42,919 bases of DNA from the NCBI GenBank assembly GCA_001918745.1, contig MNGN01000060.1, positions 1 to 42,919 on the forward strand. Direction: 5' to 3'. Positions 1 to 8,429 of the stretch are shown here, piece after piece. Source of the stretch: Crenarchaeota archaeon 13_1_40CM_3_52_17 (GTDB lineage Archaea > Thermoproteota > Bathyarchaeia > 40CM-2-53-6). Within the stretch, counting starts at the first letter, position 1. Every line of letters starts with the position of its first letter. The notes under the pieces are model-generated. The model was not told where the DNA came from. It saw nothing but the letters and a program-made list of their open reading frames with translations, and did no database searches. Both the position numbers and the translations under genes were made by a program.

Positions 1-1425
1 GGCTTCTCGTAGTCGAGAAAAGCGCGAGTTTTCCGCTATTCTTTGAAGAGATCTTCTCGCACGTTCAGGACAAACTCGGACCCTACCCTCTAGTCTGGGA
101 GTTCTAACTGTACGGGCGAGAGTAGCGATTTCTTTGAGGCCGGATTGTTCTACCGGGAACATTTCAAAGATAGCATGGCGGCAATCCTTGTGGCAACTAC
201 TTCGAATCGTTTCAAAACGAGTTCTATGTCTTCTCTTGAGAAACGATTTCTTGAAGGGATGAAGCCCATTAGGGCCAACAAAATAAATTGTGTGAAGCCT
301 CTTCCCTTTTATTATGTTGAAAGGTATTCTGAGGTGGAGGGCTAAGTATCCTATCTGCACCGCAAAATCATAGGAGTGGGTCGCTATTGAGACCTGGTCT
401 CGATCCTTGTTTACGCTCCCATCTCCAGCTACAAGTCCGGAAAGAAAACCAAGGATCGCTTCTTTTGAAGCGTTAAAGAGAAGAGGGGGGACCTTCAATT
501 TGCCAGCGGTAGACGAAGAGGGAAGTTCGAAGATCCGATTCAGAATCTGAACTAAGCTTATGCTGTTAACCTGAACCACGAACATGTTAGCCTTAGATTC
601 TTTGTATACTCGAGGCGTAAGTCCAAACTTTGTTTTGATGATGGAAAAAAGATGATCAACGATATCAGTTTCGTTTCCTCCCATGTCGAGTCGTACGAAA
701 TTCTCTCCCGCACTTCCAGCTGCTACGTAAAATCCCAGAAAGAAACCCAAGTCTTCGTCCAAGTCGAGGGAAGCGGGTAGCCAAGCTACATGTCCTCCTC
801 TTCTACCGCGGCCAATTATGATATCCGAGGACTGTTCAGGAAGGGATAACAGGTCTAGATATCGAAAAGGGATTATTCCATTTTCACGCCACGCCTCTAA
901 GTTCTGAATATGTCTTCGTTCCTTTTCCAGAACAACTTGAAGAGTGCTCGAAGAAGAGCTCACGACTAATCGGAGGCTATCCCCCTTGGCCCGCCAAAGG
1001 TCGTTCTCAGTCTGGCCTATCTCTTGTCTAACTCGTTCTAGAAGGTCTAATCTCGAAACTGTTGAATTGTGAACGATCCGTTTGGCTACTGGTACGAGGT
1101 CTCCTTTGGACAACTGCTCTGCGTTTATTTCAACCAGGTGTCCATTTCTCAGAACATAAAATGAATGGTTAGTAGTGCACTTTACTTCCCTACCATCATC
1201 CATTCTTACCCTCAGGAGTTTTTCTGGAGAAGGGGTCTTGATTAGTTTCGAGACTCTGCAAAATTGTGATTTTAGATTCTTATCGACTCCTGCAACAAAC
1301 AATTCCTGAGGACAATCAAAGACTCCTATGTCCTCACCTAATTGCTGGTCAATTATTTTGCCAATTTGTTGGTAACTGACCTTTCCATTCTGAGAGATCA
1401 GTACAGGTGATTCAGGCGGTAAGCA
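1..1425 (-). other. Intein with LAGLIDADG homing endonuclease, inserted in PolB motif B (partial)
   Basis: After ILVC of motif B the reading frame continues with Cys1 and CLPPESPVLI, a typical intein N-terminal splicing block, instead of the expected CFGY. A second splicing-like block (VKCTTNHSFYVL, with the block B TxxH) follows about 65 residues in. Two dodecapeptide endonuclease motifs are present: GFFLGFYVAAGS near 709-744 and GFLSGLVAGDGSV near 412-450. The C-terminal His-Asn and +1 residue lie beyond position 1, so splicing competence cannot be judged. The frame has no stop, which argues for an intact mobile intein. The insertion is just before the conserved Cys of CFGY, that is, within the catalytic core. 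Confidence 0.9.
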
Positions 1426-2823
1426 ACAGACTAGGATCCACTTGAGCGCGGACTGTCGGCGATCATAAAGCGTCTTCAACTCCTCGTCCACAGCAGCTTT
1501 CTTTGCAATCTTGTACCGTGCTCGTTTGTCGAGCAAAATTTTCAGGGAGAGAGGAACGATGCCCGCCGATCGCTCGCAGATGTTGAACTCGAGCTCCGGA
1601 ACACGGTTCACGGAATTAGGACAACAGGTACAGTTGACTGTTTCACCGCTGAGATTCATCTTGGTCATGAGTGTCGGATAGAGCTGGCAAAAGTCCAGCT
1701 CTCCAACATGATCATGAATCCCGATCTCAGGCTGGTAGATGAATCCCCCCCGATCGGCGGTTACCAGCTCTCCACTGTTCTTCAGTTCTTCAGGCTGATT
1801 CTTGTTCCATGGAATGAGGACGTCTCGCTTGACCGCGTGGTATAGCTGGAGGCTTGTCATGTTGGTGCCGATGGTCGCACGGCTGGCTCTCTGGATCGGC
1901 ATGATACATGTCCTTGAAACCTCGAACAGGCCTTCGAGCCCGCAGTCGGCGCTCACGTAGGCGTTTCTCTGGTCAACGTGCAAACGACCCAAAAGCCGAG
2001 CAGCAGTCTCACGATACAGTATTTTTCCGTAGGAGAAGTAGCTGTGGCCCTGAACCTCATAGACTCTGAGAGGCGAGATGTCGCGGCCAAGGATCAGCCG
2101 GTCTAGAATTCCCAGCTCTTGCGCTCTCCGAGCAAGATAGGGAAGGATGAAAGAATCGCCACCGTGGGTCACGATTACGTCAGGGTCCTCGTCCCTGAAG
2201 ACCTCTACCAACCCAATGATCTTGTCCACTTCATCGCCTGAATCTATGGTGACTGTTTCCTTTTTGTCGCGTGTAAACTGGACTGATGCTAGTTTATCCT
2301 CGAAGCTCTGGACCTTCCTGATCTTCTCAGTCTTAATCTGAAGCTCGATCCCTCTGAGAGGCGGCAGCTGATAATCGATGGATTCTCTTGAGTCTTTGAG
2401 AGTCCAGCTAACTCCTCGACTGGTTTCTTCTGCTTCAACAAATGCGAGGGGAAAGAGGCCTTTGCGATAAAGATACAACTGTGGAGAGGGAATGTCAATG
2501 TCGTAGAAGCGGAACTTGGAATATCGGCCGACCTGTTCGAGCTTTCTTGCCAGTCCTACTGCTTCCCGGTCTCCATCGACTTCTACTTCTAATACTCTCG
2601 ATCTTTCACGGTCGCCAGCTCTTTCGTACCTTTCTACGAAAATGGCATTTTCAAGACCCGGGCGACATGCGAGATCTAAGAGATCGCGATAACTTCCGCC
2701 GATGTGGATCTTGGGCTTCCAAGGATCAGTGAGTCTTACACAGCTACCATCGGTTTTCTTTAGCCATAAGACCATCTGGCCGGCTTTGTGGTAGAGATCG
2801 AGAATCCAGCCTGCCTGCTTCAA
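1..2823 (-). CDS. DNA polymerase family B, intein-containing, N-terminal part (runs off left edge)
   Basis: The frame is open from a TTG at 2823 to the window edge; an in-frame TAG lies 14 codons upstream and no ATG/GTG intervenes, so TTG is the best start (next choice is an ATG at 2776). The N-terminus (KQAGWILDLY) looks like archaeal PolB. Polymerase motif A is visible as ELDFCQLYPTLM (canonical DFxSLYPS), and motif B begins as RRQSALKWILVC before an intein interrupts it. The 3'-5' exonuclease region looks inactive: the Exo I site reads RGIELQIKTEKI with no DxE, and Exo II reads THGGDSFILPYL without the Asp after Phe. Weak exo motifs plus a CFGY-type motif B recall the archaeal PolB2/Dpo2 lineage; that subfamily call is from memory. 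The C-terminal palm and thumb lie outside the window. Confidence 0.9.
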   Translation of the reverse strand, partial: MKQAGWILDLYHKAGQMVLWLKKTDGSCVRLTDPWKPKIHIGGSYRDLLDLACRPGLENAIFVERYERAGDRERSRVLEVEVDGDREAVGLARKLEQVGRYSKFRFYDIDIPSPQLYLYRKGLFPLAFVEAEETSRGVSWTLKDSRESIDYQLPPLRGIELQIKTEKIRKVQSFEDKLASVQFTRDKKETVTIDSGDEVDKIIGLVEVFRDEDPDVIVTHGGDSFILPYLARRAQELGILDRLILGRDISPLRVYEVQGHSYFSYGKILYRETAARLLGRLHVDQRNAYVSADCGLEGLFEVSRTCIMPIQRASRATIGTNMTSLQLYHAVKRDVLIPWNKNQPEELKNSGELVTADRGGFIYQPEIGIHDHVGELDFCQLYPTLMTKMNLSGETVNCTCCPNSVNRVPELEFNICERSAGIVPLSLKILLDKRARYKIAKKAAVDEELKTLYDRRQSALKWILVCCLPPESPVLISQNGKVSYQQIGKIIDQQLGEDIGVFDCPQELFVAGVDKNLKSQFCRVSKLIKTPSPEKLLRVRMDDGREVKCTTNHSFYVLRNGHLVEINAEQLSKGDLVPVAKRIVHNSTVSRLDLLERVRQEIGQTENDLWRAKGDSLRLVVSSSSSTLQVVLEKERRHIQNLEAWRENGIIPFRYLDLLSLPEQSSDIIIGRGRRGGHVAWLPASLDLDEDLGFFLGFYVAAGSAGENFVRLDMGGNETDIVDHLFSIIKTKFGLTPRVYKESKANMFVVQVNSISLVQILNRIFELPSSSTAGKLKVPPLLFNASKEAILGFLSGLVAGDGSVNKDRDQVSIATHSYDFAVQIGYLALHLRIPFNIIKGKRLHTIYFVGPNGLHPFKKSFLKRRHRTRFETIRSSCHKDCRHAIFEMFPVEQSGLKEIATLARTVRTPRLEGRVRVCPERARRSLQRIAENSRFSRLREA

Positions 2824-2979
2824 AACCCTGCAGCCAAGCCATGCATAGCTTGGGCGTGTCTAATCCAGGAGAGAGAAGCGAACGGAGGAACGAAACTATT
2901 CGATAAGCAAGCAGCGTGTAACTTGGCAAAAGCCCAATAACCCGCTCCGAGACGAGAGCCTCATCGGAGCAGTCTGACC

Positions 2980-3447
2980 GTGACGGCTGGAGAATCTAAA
3001 AGCTCCTGGCATAACACTGCCATGATCCTACTCATTCTCGCATCTCTCGCCATGTTCGGAACCATCGCGTACATCATCACTCTTCAAGACGTCACCAACT
3101 CCGCGATCTCATACATTACCGGTCTCCTCATTAGCGTCACAGGTATTCTACTCGGGCTGTCAGGGCTCACACCGGCATCAAAGTCTCTGGAGAGAATGAA
3201 GCTGCAAGTTACGCTTACAATAACCACTCTACTATGGCTGGTCGCGGTTGTCATGATCGCCCAGACCGCTGGGCCGTTCGCGTTCGCCACCTCAACTGCT
3301 TATCTTCGATATCTCTTCCTTGTCGGAATTGCGCTCTTCACTGTACTGGTTGTAATGTACTCTACTTCTACGATAGAAGCGACACGACAACGGCTCATGG
3401 CCGAGCAGGCGGCCAAGTCAAGTCAGCCAGGAAGAACGACTGGCTAG
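2980..3447 (+). CDS. small multi-pass membrane protein
   Basis: A 155-aa protein starting at GTG, divergent from the polymerase gene. It has four hydrophobic segments at about residues 11-31, 38-60, 74-92 and 104-126, and a short charged C-terminal tail (RQRLMAEQAAKSS). I see no catalytic motif. The helix spacing suggests a small four-helix integral membrane protein with both ends in the cytoplasm. Function unknown. Confidence 0.7.
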   Translation: MTAGESKSSWHNTAMILLILASLAMFGTIAYIITLQDVTNSAISYITGLLISVTGILLGLSGLTPASKSLERMKLQVTLTITTLLWLVAVVMIAQTAGPFAFATSTAYLRYLFLVGIALFTVLVVMYSTSTIEATRQRLMAEQAAKSSQPGRTTG

Positions 3448-3497
3448 CGAAGAAAAGAGAAAGATTAGTGAAGGGAGTACCGTCAGGCCGGCGGGAG

Positions 3498-3854
3498 TTA
3501 TCGCCAGAAGGCCCACCAGGGCTTCATCTCAGCAGCCACCAGTCCTAAGACTCCGGCGACGATTACCAGTATTACTGAGGTTCCTGCGCCTCTTGTCAAC
3601 ACGAACAGGATTATTCCAGCGAATAGGGTCATGATCCCGCCGAGTTTCCGTATGCCCGTGTAGATGAGCCAGCCGCCTAGTATCGCGCCAAGGCCGAATA
3701 GGAAGACGAGGCCGTTGATGGCAAGTGAGCCGATGCTTAGACGTTCAAGTCCGCCGAGCGCCGACACGACGACTAGTAAGCCGCCAATCAGCGCTAGGAT
3801 GAACGCGATGAGAGATAGTAACTTGTGCATTTTCAAAGGCATCTTCAACCTCAT
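3498..3854 (-). CDS. small multi-pass membrane protein
   Basis: A 118-aa hydrophobic protein with four Gly/Leu-rich predicted membrane helices (about residues 10-33, 42-65, 69-85 and 88-108) and little else. It starts at ATG 3854; internal Met codons at residues 5 and 9 are alternative starts. It converges with the membrane protein gene at 2980-3447. No family recognised. Confidence 0.65.
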   Translation of the reverse strand: MRLKMPLKMHKLLSLIAFILALIGGLLVVVSALGGLERLSIGSLAINGLVFLFGLGAILGGWLIYTGIRKLGGIMTLFAGIILFVLTRGAGTSVILVIVAGVLGLVAAEMKPWWAFWR

Positions 3855-3962
3855 GATTTCGAAAACTACAAAGTTCCGGATAATAACTCAACAGATTTGA
3901 ACAGAAATAAGCGATTATTCTTAATGACAGATAATGATAAGCGATTAAGTGCTTTGAGACGT

Positions 3963-4511
3963 CTATCCTCTGTTGATCTTCTCGGTCCAGCCAACGAGTG
4001 TCTGAAGAATGGTCTTCAACGCCTCTTTGGCTTGCGGATCTTTCAACTTGAGATCGCTGTCAAACGAGTCTTGGGCTCGGGCGAGAAGGAGTTGTGGCTG
4101 GTTGATCGGATACATGTTAAGGTCCACCAGTATCTGGCGGAGGTGCAATTGTGCCCGGGCACCTCCACGGGGACCCGACGAGGCACTCACGATAGCTGCT
4201 GCTTTCCCGTTCCATGAGTTGTCTCCACCGGGCCGGTTACCCCATTCGATCGCGTTCTTCAACACAGCAGTGATCGTATAGTTGTGCTCAGGTGTTGCAA
4301 ACAGTATTGCGTCGGATTGTCTGATCTTCTGTTTGAACAATTGTACTTCTGCAGGCGGGTTTCGCTCATGATCTTGTGTGAAAAGAGGAAATCGGGAAAC
4401 GTCAAAAATCTCCAAGGTGGCATTGTCTGGAAGCATTTCCTTCGCTGCTTCGAGCAGGCCCCAGTTGTAGGATCCCTTGCGATTGCTTCCAGAGATTCCG
4501 AGTATTTTCAT
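3963..4511 (-). CDS. NAD(P)H-dependent FMN reductase family protein
   Basis: A 182-aa flavodoxin-fold protein. MKILGISGSNRKGSYN carries the GSxRxxS FMN-phosphate loop of the SsuE/ArsH/chromate reductase family; DAILFATPEHNYTITAVLKNAIEW matches the family's central PEYN-type block that packs on the flavin, and the following GGDNSWNGKAAAIVSAS matches the next strand. The protein should reduce FMN or quinones with NAD(P)H in the cytoplasm. I chose ATG 4511 because the flavodoxin strand begins there; a longer frame to 4586 would overlap the QueA-like gene. It lies 53 nt downstream of that gene on the same strand and may be its last operon member. Specific substrate unknown. Confidence 0.85.
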   Translation of the reverse strand: MKILGISGSNRKGSYNWGLLEAAKEMLPDNATLEIFDVSRFPLFTQDHERNPPAEVQLFKQKIRQSDAILFATPEHNYTITAVLKNAIEWGNRPGGDNSWNGKAAAIVSASSGPRGGARAQLHLRQILVDLNMYPINQPQLLLARAQDSFDSDLKLKDPQAKEALKTILQTLVGWTEKINRG

Positions 4512-4564
4512 CGTATGCGTTTCCGTATTGTGATGTTTCTCCGGAGCGAGCTTGGTTCTCTCTT

Positions 4565-5605
4565 TTAGTTTGCGATTTGCCGCCATAGCAGATGGCTATC
4601 GCCGAATTCGTGCCAGAGATACTTGTTCCGGATTGCTTCCGCGTATGCTCTCTTGACTCGGCCGAGGCCAGCGATTGCGCTGAGCATCGCTAGATGGCTC
4701 GTGACGGGATCGTGTAATCCGGTTAGAAGCCCGTCGATGACATTGACAGTGGTTCCCGGGTGAATGTAGAGGCCGGTGGCGCCGGAGCAGGCGCGAACAC
4801 CGTTCGGGGTCCAAGCGGTTTCGAGAGCGCGGACGACGGTTGTGCCAACCGCGATGACGCGGCCGCCGCGGGCGTGTGTTGCGTTGACAGCGTTGGCGGT
4901 TGCCTCTGGAACCCGGAAAATCTCGGGGTACAGAGCCTGTTGCTCTACGGTGTCATCTTCGATTTCTAGGCTCGAGACGCCAGTGTGGAGGATTACTCCG
5001 ACAATTCCGATGCCACGTTCCCGTAATGTATCTCGAACGTGTGGTGTGATAGGTCGTGCGGCGCTCGGCATCTCGGCACTCCCTGGAAAGTGGGAGAAAA
5101 GTGTCTGGTAGTCTGACATCGGGTAGGCCGGTGCGTAGCTGTAGTGAATTGGTTCACCGTGCTTCGCCATGAGAACGCTGGCAGGAGTATCGAAATGAGT
5201 GAACCAGAGTCTCGGGATTCCCGGATACTGTTGGAGCAGGATGGCTTTTGCATCTCCGATCTGCAGGATCTCGTTCAAGTCCAGCGGAAGCGGACCAGGT
5301 CTAGATGGGCTCCATCGCGGCTCCGCGAGCCAGAGGTCATCAGCGAACCGGGTCGAGAGGTTAAGCCGGATCTTCCCAATGCGACAGGTGGCGGAAAGGC
5401 TTGCGGGTAGAGTTGCACTTTCGTTGACAACCAATAGGTCCCCCGGCTCAAGGAGCCATGGTAGATCAGTGAATGCATGATGAGTATCGTCTTCTGGTGT
5501 CGACATCATTAGACGAACGTCGTCCCGATCGTGTCCACGTAGCTCGGGTGGCGCGGAGGCGAAGAGGTGGGTTGGACGATCGAACAAGAGTTCGGACCTG
5601 TTCAA
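4565..5605 (-). CDS. QueA-like protein (SAM:tRNA ribosyltransferase-isomerase superfamily, divergent)
   Basis: The 346-aa product follows QueA over its length: RGHDRDDVRLMM, HAFTDLPWLLEPGDLLVVNE, GGRVIAVGTTVVRALETA (canonical GTTSVRTLE), ATGLYIHPG and a C-terminal YLWHEFGDSHLLW. Key bacterial QueA blocks differ: the APTAGLHF region reads MPSAARPIT and HKMHSE reads QQALYPE. That pattern, and the WHEFGDSHLL end, is how I remember a QueA paralogue of actinobacteria rather than the queuosine enzyme. QueA transfers and isomerises the ribosyl of SAM onto preQ1-tRNA; this paralogue's substrate is not known. The TTG start overlaps the upstream SDR stop by 4 nt (TTGA), so translation is probably coupled. 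Likely acquired horizontally. Confidence 0.85.
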   Translation of the reverse strand: MNRSELLFDRPTHLFASAPPELRGHDRDDVRLMMSTPEDDTHHAFTDLPWLLEPGDLLVVNESATLPASLSATCRIGKIRLNLSTRFADDLWLAEPRWSPSRPGPLPLDLNEILQIGDAKAILLQQYPGIPRLWFTHFDTPASVLMAKHGEPIHYSYAPAYPMSDYQTLFSHFPGSAEMPSAARPITPHVRDTLRERGIGIVGVILHTGVSSLEIEDDTVEQQALYPEIFRVPEATANAVNATHARGGRVIAVGTTVVRALETAWTPNGVRACSGATGLYIHPGTTVNVIDGLLTGLHDPVTSHLAMLSAIAGLGRVKRAYAEAIRNKYLWHEFGDSHLLWRQIAN

Positions 5606-6321
5606 GCCGGAATCTCCCAGAGTGTTCCTTGTGCGTGGTATCGCATCCCGGTGATTCTCTCGGGATTTTGGCTGACGAGCCAGGCCCAGAATGGGAGCGT
5701 TACCTCTGGGAGGGGGCGGTCGGAAATGTCCTCCCCAGGAAACGCGTCCTGGTGCATGCGGGTTCGCATGTCTCCCGGGTCGACGCTGACGACGGATATG
5801 TGTCGGGGTTTGAGTTCTGCTGCGAGCGTTTTCGAGGCGAGGTCTAGGGCGGCCTTACTTGATCCGTAGATTCCCCAGTGTTCGTAGCCTCCTTGGCTCG
5901 CATCGCTCGAGATGTTGACCACTAGTCCTCTGGACTGTTCTAGCTGGGGGAGAGACTCTTGGATGAGCGCGATAGGTGCGACAAGATTTGTTTCTAGTGT
6001 CAGCCGAAAACGCTGGAGAGATGCGAGGGCGAGCTCGGGACGCGGGATCTCGCCGAGATCAGAAGCGTTGTTCACAAGCAGACTGAGGCCACCGATCGCT
6101 CTCGTCTGTTGCAATAAACGGGTCCTGTGTACGGGATCTGTTATGTCACCGGGAATTGCGACCACTGTTACACCGGTACTTTCTAGGGATTGAGCAACAT
6201 CATGAAGCTCGGTGAAGGTCCGTGCTGTGATGACGATTTTGTGTCCTTGGCCTGCGAGGAAGGTGGCTAGGATTGGTCCGAGGCCGCGTCCCGCGCCTGT
6301 TACGAGTGCGACCCCCTTCAC
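5602..6321 (-). CDS. short-chain dehydrogenase/reductase (SDR)
   Basis: A 239-aa classical SDR. The cofactor loop TGAGRGLG is at residues 9-16, NNAS follows strand 4, the catalytic Ser is in NISSDAS and the YGSSK catalytic Tyr/Lys pair is near 152-156. The C-terminal half carries DPGDMRTRMHQDAFPGEDISDRP, which would shape the substrate pocket. It is the middle gene of a tightly coupled run: its GTG start overlaps the SufR-like gene (GTGA) and its stop overlaps the QueA-like gene. This coupling suggests that it acts on the same small molecule or nucleoside as the QueA-like protein. Substrate unknown. Confidence 0.88.
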   Translation of the reverse strand: MKGVALVTGAGRGLGPILATFLAGQGHKIVITARTFTELHDVAQSLESTGVTVVAIPGDITDPVHRTRLLQQTRAIGGLSLLVNNASDLGEIPRPELALASLQRFRLTLETNLVAPIALIQESLPQLEQSRGLVVNISSDASQGGYEHWGIYGSSKAALDLASKTLAAELKPRHISVVSVDPGDMRTRMHQDAFPGEDISDRPLPEVTLPFWAWLVSQNPERITGMRYHAQGTLWEIPA

Positions 6322-6989
6322 CCAGGCGTCCTCCGTCTTGGTGTGACTAGAAAACGGCAGACATTCTCGCCCGCGACGACCCGATGTGTCGTCTCCACGT
6401 TCGCGTCCAGAACCTTTCGGAATAACTCGTTCTCAACCGTGCATGCTTCCCAATAGCTCTCAGCGACCGCCAGTATTGGACAGTTGTGTTCTAGTATCTC
6501 GAACTTTGCGGGACCTGCTTGGTGATCCTCGGCCATGTAGCCTTCGCGATCGCGGAGTCCGGTTAGCTGGTGGACGCGTTCAGCGAGGGTCTCAGCTTTG
6601 ACCGCGCCACGATAGGTCGTGAGCGTTTCGGCTTGTCTACGACGCAGCGCTTCTTCGACAGCCTTACGTCCGAGTTTTTCTTCAATGTATGCGAGGGCGG
6701 CGCAGGTTACGCCTGCGTAGGCTCGCGGGAATAGTGAGGTTGCGGTTGGGGCAAGTCGTAAGGCTAGACGAGGACGTCCGGTTGTTCCTCGGACGGGTAT
6801 GCGTTCGATTAGTCCTCTCTCCTCCAATTCCTGGGCGTGCTTGTGAACGGCCATCTTTGAGATGCGCAATCGTTCGGCGAGTGTTTGGAGGTCTGACTGA
6901 CCTTCGCGCTTCAGGATCAGGAGGATCTCGCGCTTGGTGGACCCGAAGACTGGGTTGTCGGCCGGAGGATCGGGTAGTGGAATGCTCAT
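6318..6989 (-). CDS. SufR-like Fe-S-sensing winged-helix transcriptional regulator
   Basis: A 223-aa protein with an N-terminal winged helix (about 17-80: KREILLILKREGQ, then LQTLAERLRISKMAVHKHAQ, a wing ending RGTTGRPRL) and a C-terminal domain with cysteines at 170 (HNCPI), 183 (EAC) and 211 (ENVC). The spacings of 13 and 28 residues are what I recall for the three [4Fe-4S] ligands of actinobacterial SufR. SufR represses suf genes when it holds its cluster. Here it heads an SDR/QueA-like operon, not a suf operon, so it probably controls that operon autogenously in response to iron or redox state. ATG 6989 is a clear start. Confidence 0.85.
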   Translation of the reverse strand: MSIPLPDPPADNPVFGSTKREILLILKREGQSDLQTLAERLRISKMAVHKHAQELEERGLIERIPVRGTTGRPRLALRLAPTATSLFPRAYAGVTCAALAYIEEKLGRKAVEEALRRRQAETLTTYRGAVKAETLAERVHQLTGLRDREGYMAEDHQAGPAKFEILEHNCPILAVAESYWEACTVENELFRKVLDANVETTHRVVAGENVCRFLVTPRRRTPG

Positions 6990-7155
6990 TATGGTATTCG
7001 TTGTCTAGAGAGTATTTCAACTTACGGGTTTACAAAGTTTCGAAAAGGTCGGACTCATCGCTCTCACGGCGCGAGGTGCTCTCTGCTATCGCCTCCTCGC
7101 CTGTTTTTCTAGAGAAAATTTTCTGTCTGGCAAGGATAATCGCCGAGACAGGCTA

Positions 7156-7275
7156 ATCAGGGCGCAATCCGGGCTTAGGTGAAAAGGGAAAGAGACGGGA
7201 AATCTAGGAATATTCCTCAACGATTTCCGGGCGAGAATCGGGGCGTATCCCAGATTTGAGATCAGGGCTTATTCC
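7156..7275 (+). repeat. three imperfect 15-bp repeats in the 6990-7325 intergenic region
   Basis: The divergent intergenic region between the SufR-like gene and the gene at 7326 holds three related 15-mers at 7156-7170 (ATCAGGGCGCAATCC), 7237-7251 (ATCGGGGCGTATCCC) and 7261-7275 (ATCAGGGCTTATTCC). The shared core is ATCrGGGC-n3-4-TCC. All are in the same orientation. They could be binding sites for the neighbouring regulator or chance; nothing else is evident in this gap. Confidence 0.35.
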
Positions 7276-7325
7276 ACTTCCAGATGGAAGGATTATGATA
7301 GAGGATCGCTTGGAAACGTGGAGAG

Positions 7326-7604
7326 ATGTCTGAAAAGAAACGCGTTCCCCCATGGGAACGCGCCCAACTAAGCTTCACACTGGCAGAACGTAGAAGGCTC
7401 AGGAAAGTCGAAGAGAACGAGCGCCCTGGCAAGGCGCGCTTGCTGGATCTGGAAGAGAACCGGAAGCGGCTCGCGGAGATAAGGAAACATTTCTGCTCGG
7501 ATTGTCAACGCTACATCCGTAGTGGTCAGTTAACGAGAGAGGAGGAGAAGATTGGTGAGGAACAAGGATTTTGCAGATGCGCAAAAAACGTGCTCAAACC
7601 CTGA
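7326..7604 (+). CDS. small charged protein with C-terminal Cys cluster
   Basis: A 92-aa protein starting at ATG, rich in Arg, Lys and Glu and predicted helical for residues 12-55. The C-terminal part carries FCSDCQRY and FCRCAKN, that is, CxxC and CxC pairs about 28 residues apart, likely a single zinc site. Its compact charged make-up would fit a nucleic-acid or ribosome partner, but I do not recognise the family. Confidence 0.65.
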   Translation: MSEKKRVPPWERAQLSFTLAERRRLRKVEENERPGKARLLDLEENRKRLAEIRKHFCSDCQRYIRSGQLTREEEKIGEEQGFCRCAKNVLKP

Positions 7605-7645
7605 CCGTTAACGACTGCCTAGTGCATGCCTGACGAATAGGCCTT

Positions 7646-7900
7646 CTACGACTTCAAGGATGTGCCGCAGTTGTGGCAGTAGTTCTTCCCAAGAGATAGA
7701 TTGTTGCAAGCGGGGCATCGGAGCTTGATCCCGCATTGACCGCAGTACCTCCAACCGGCCTGTTGCATGTGACCGCAAGCAGGGCAAGTGTTCTGAGGTT
7801 GAGGTGGAACCAGTAGCAGTAAGCCCTGAGTCGACGCCAACTGCACCGCTTGTCCAAGTGGGTTTTGTCCGTTTCCCTGCATCGGCTGGTTGGCGTGCAT
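7646..7900 (-). CDS. double zinc ribbon protein
   Basis: An 84-aa protein with a Gln/Asn-rich N-terminus followed by four CxxC knuckles: CPACGHMQQAGWRYCGQCG and then CPACNN...YCHNCG. This is the DZR/zinc-ribbon arrangement common at archaeal protein C-termini. I chose the ATG at 7900; the frame extends to 7981, but that stretch would be an unrelated hydrophobic leader overlapping the opposite gene's region. Probably a protein-interaction or RNA-binding module; partner unknown. Confidence 0.7.
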   Translation of the reverse strand: MHANQPMQGNGQNPLGQAVQLASTQGLLLLVPPQPQNTCPACGHMQQAGWRYCGQCGIKLRCPACNNLSLGKNYCHNCGTSLKS

Positions 7901-8003
7901 TCCTGTTATAGATCGATGCCTCCCTAGCTCATATAGATTCTTGAGTAACACGAGACTTAGGATTGGCGACAGAGTCAGCATAATATGGCGTCGGTGTCAG
8001 GCT

Positions 8004-8411
8004 GTGAGCTCGGAGGATTATGAATCGCCTGAGCAGCTGCTGCTCTCAGATCCTGTACGCAGAAAGGCGCTGGAACTTTTCGAACACGAGCAAGAAGCTA
8101 CAGGCGAAGAATACGACTTTGAAGAGCTGTTTGTCCGAATACTCTGGGAGAGAGACTGGACTGACAAGCTAGCTTCAGTTATTGGTAAGATCCGAAACCG
8201 ATTCCATCTGCGCAATACAGATACGAAACTCTCTTTGGGACTCAGCGCACTCATTCCAGATATGAACGAAGTCGCGAAAGCATACGAGGAGATGACGAGC
8301 GGCTACAAGGAATTCATACGAACGGTCTTGCAAGCGAAAATCGCTGGCAAAGAGACGAATAAGAAAACTCCGCCCATAATATTGAAAAATCGATTCGATC
8401 CTACGAAATAA
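8004..8411 (+). CDS. hypothetical helical acidic protein
   Basis: A 135-aa product from GTG 8004; the frame stays open to 7890, but the stretch before 8004 is not protein-like. It is mostly charged amphipathic helix (SDPVRRKALELFEHEQ, DFEELFVRILWERDW, MNEVAKAYEEMTSGYKEF), with no Cys cluster or membrane segment. It ends 18 nt before the permease pseudogene. No family recognised. Confidence 0.55.
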   Translation: MSSEDYESPEQLLLSDPVRRKALELFEHEQEATGEEYDFEELFVRILWERDWTDKLASVIGKIRNRFHLRNTDTKLSLGLSALIPDMNEVAKAYEEMTSGYKEFIRTVLQAKIAGKETNKKTPPIILKNRFDPTK

Positions 8412-8429
8412 CACACCGAGTCCACTGTC

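Noticed and set aside
145-345. 66-aa plus-strand ORF in the intein region
   Set aside because: Shadow of the minus-strand intein reading frame, which is uninterrupted.
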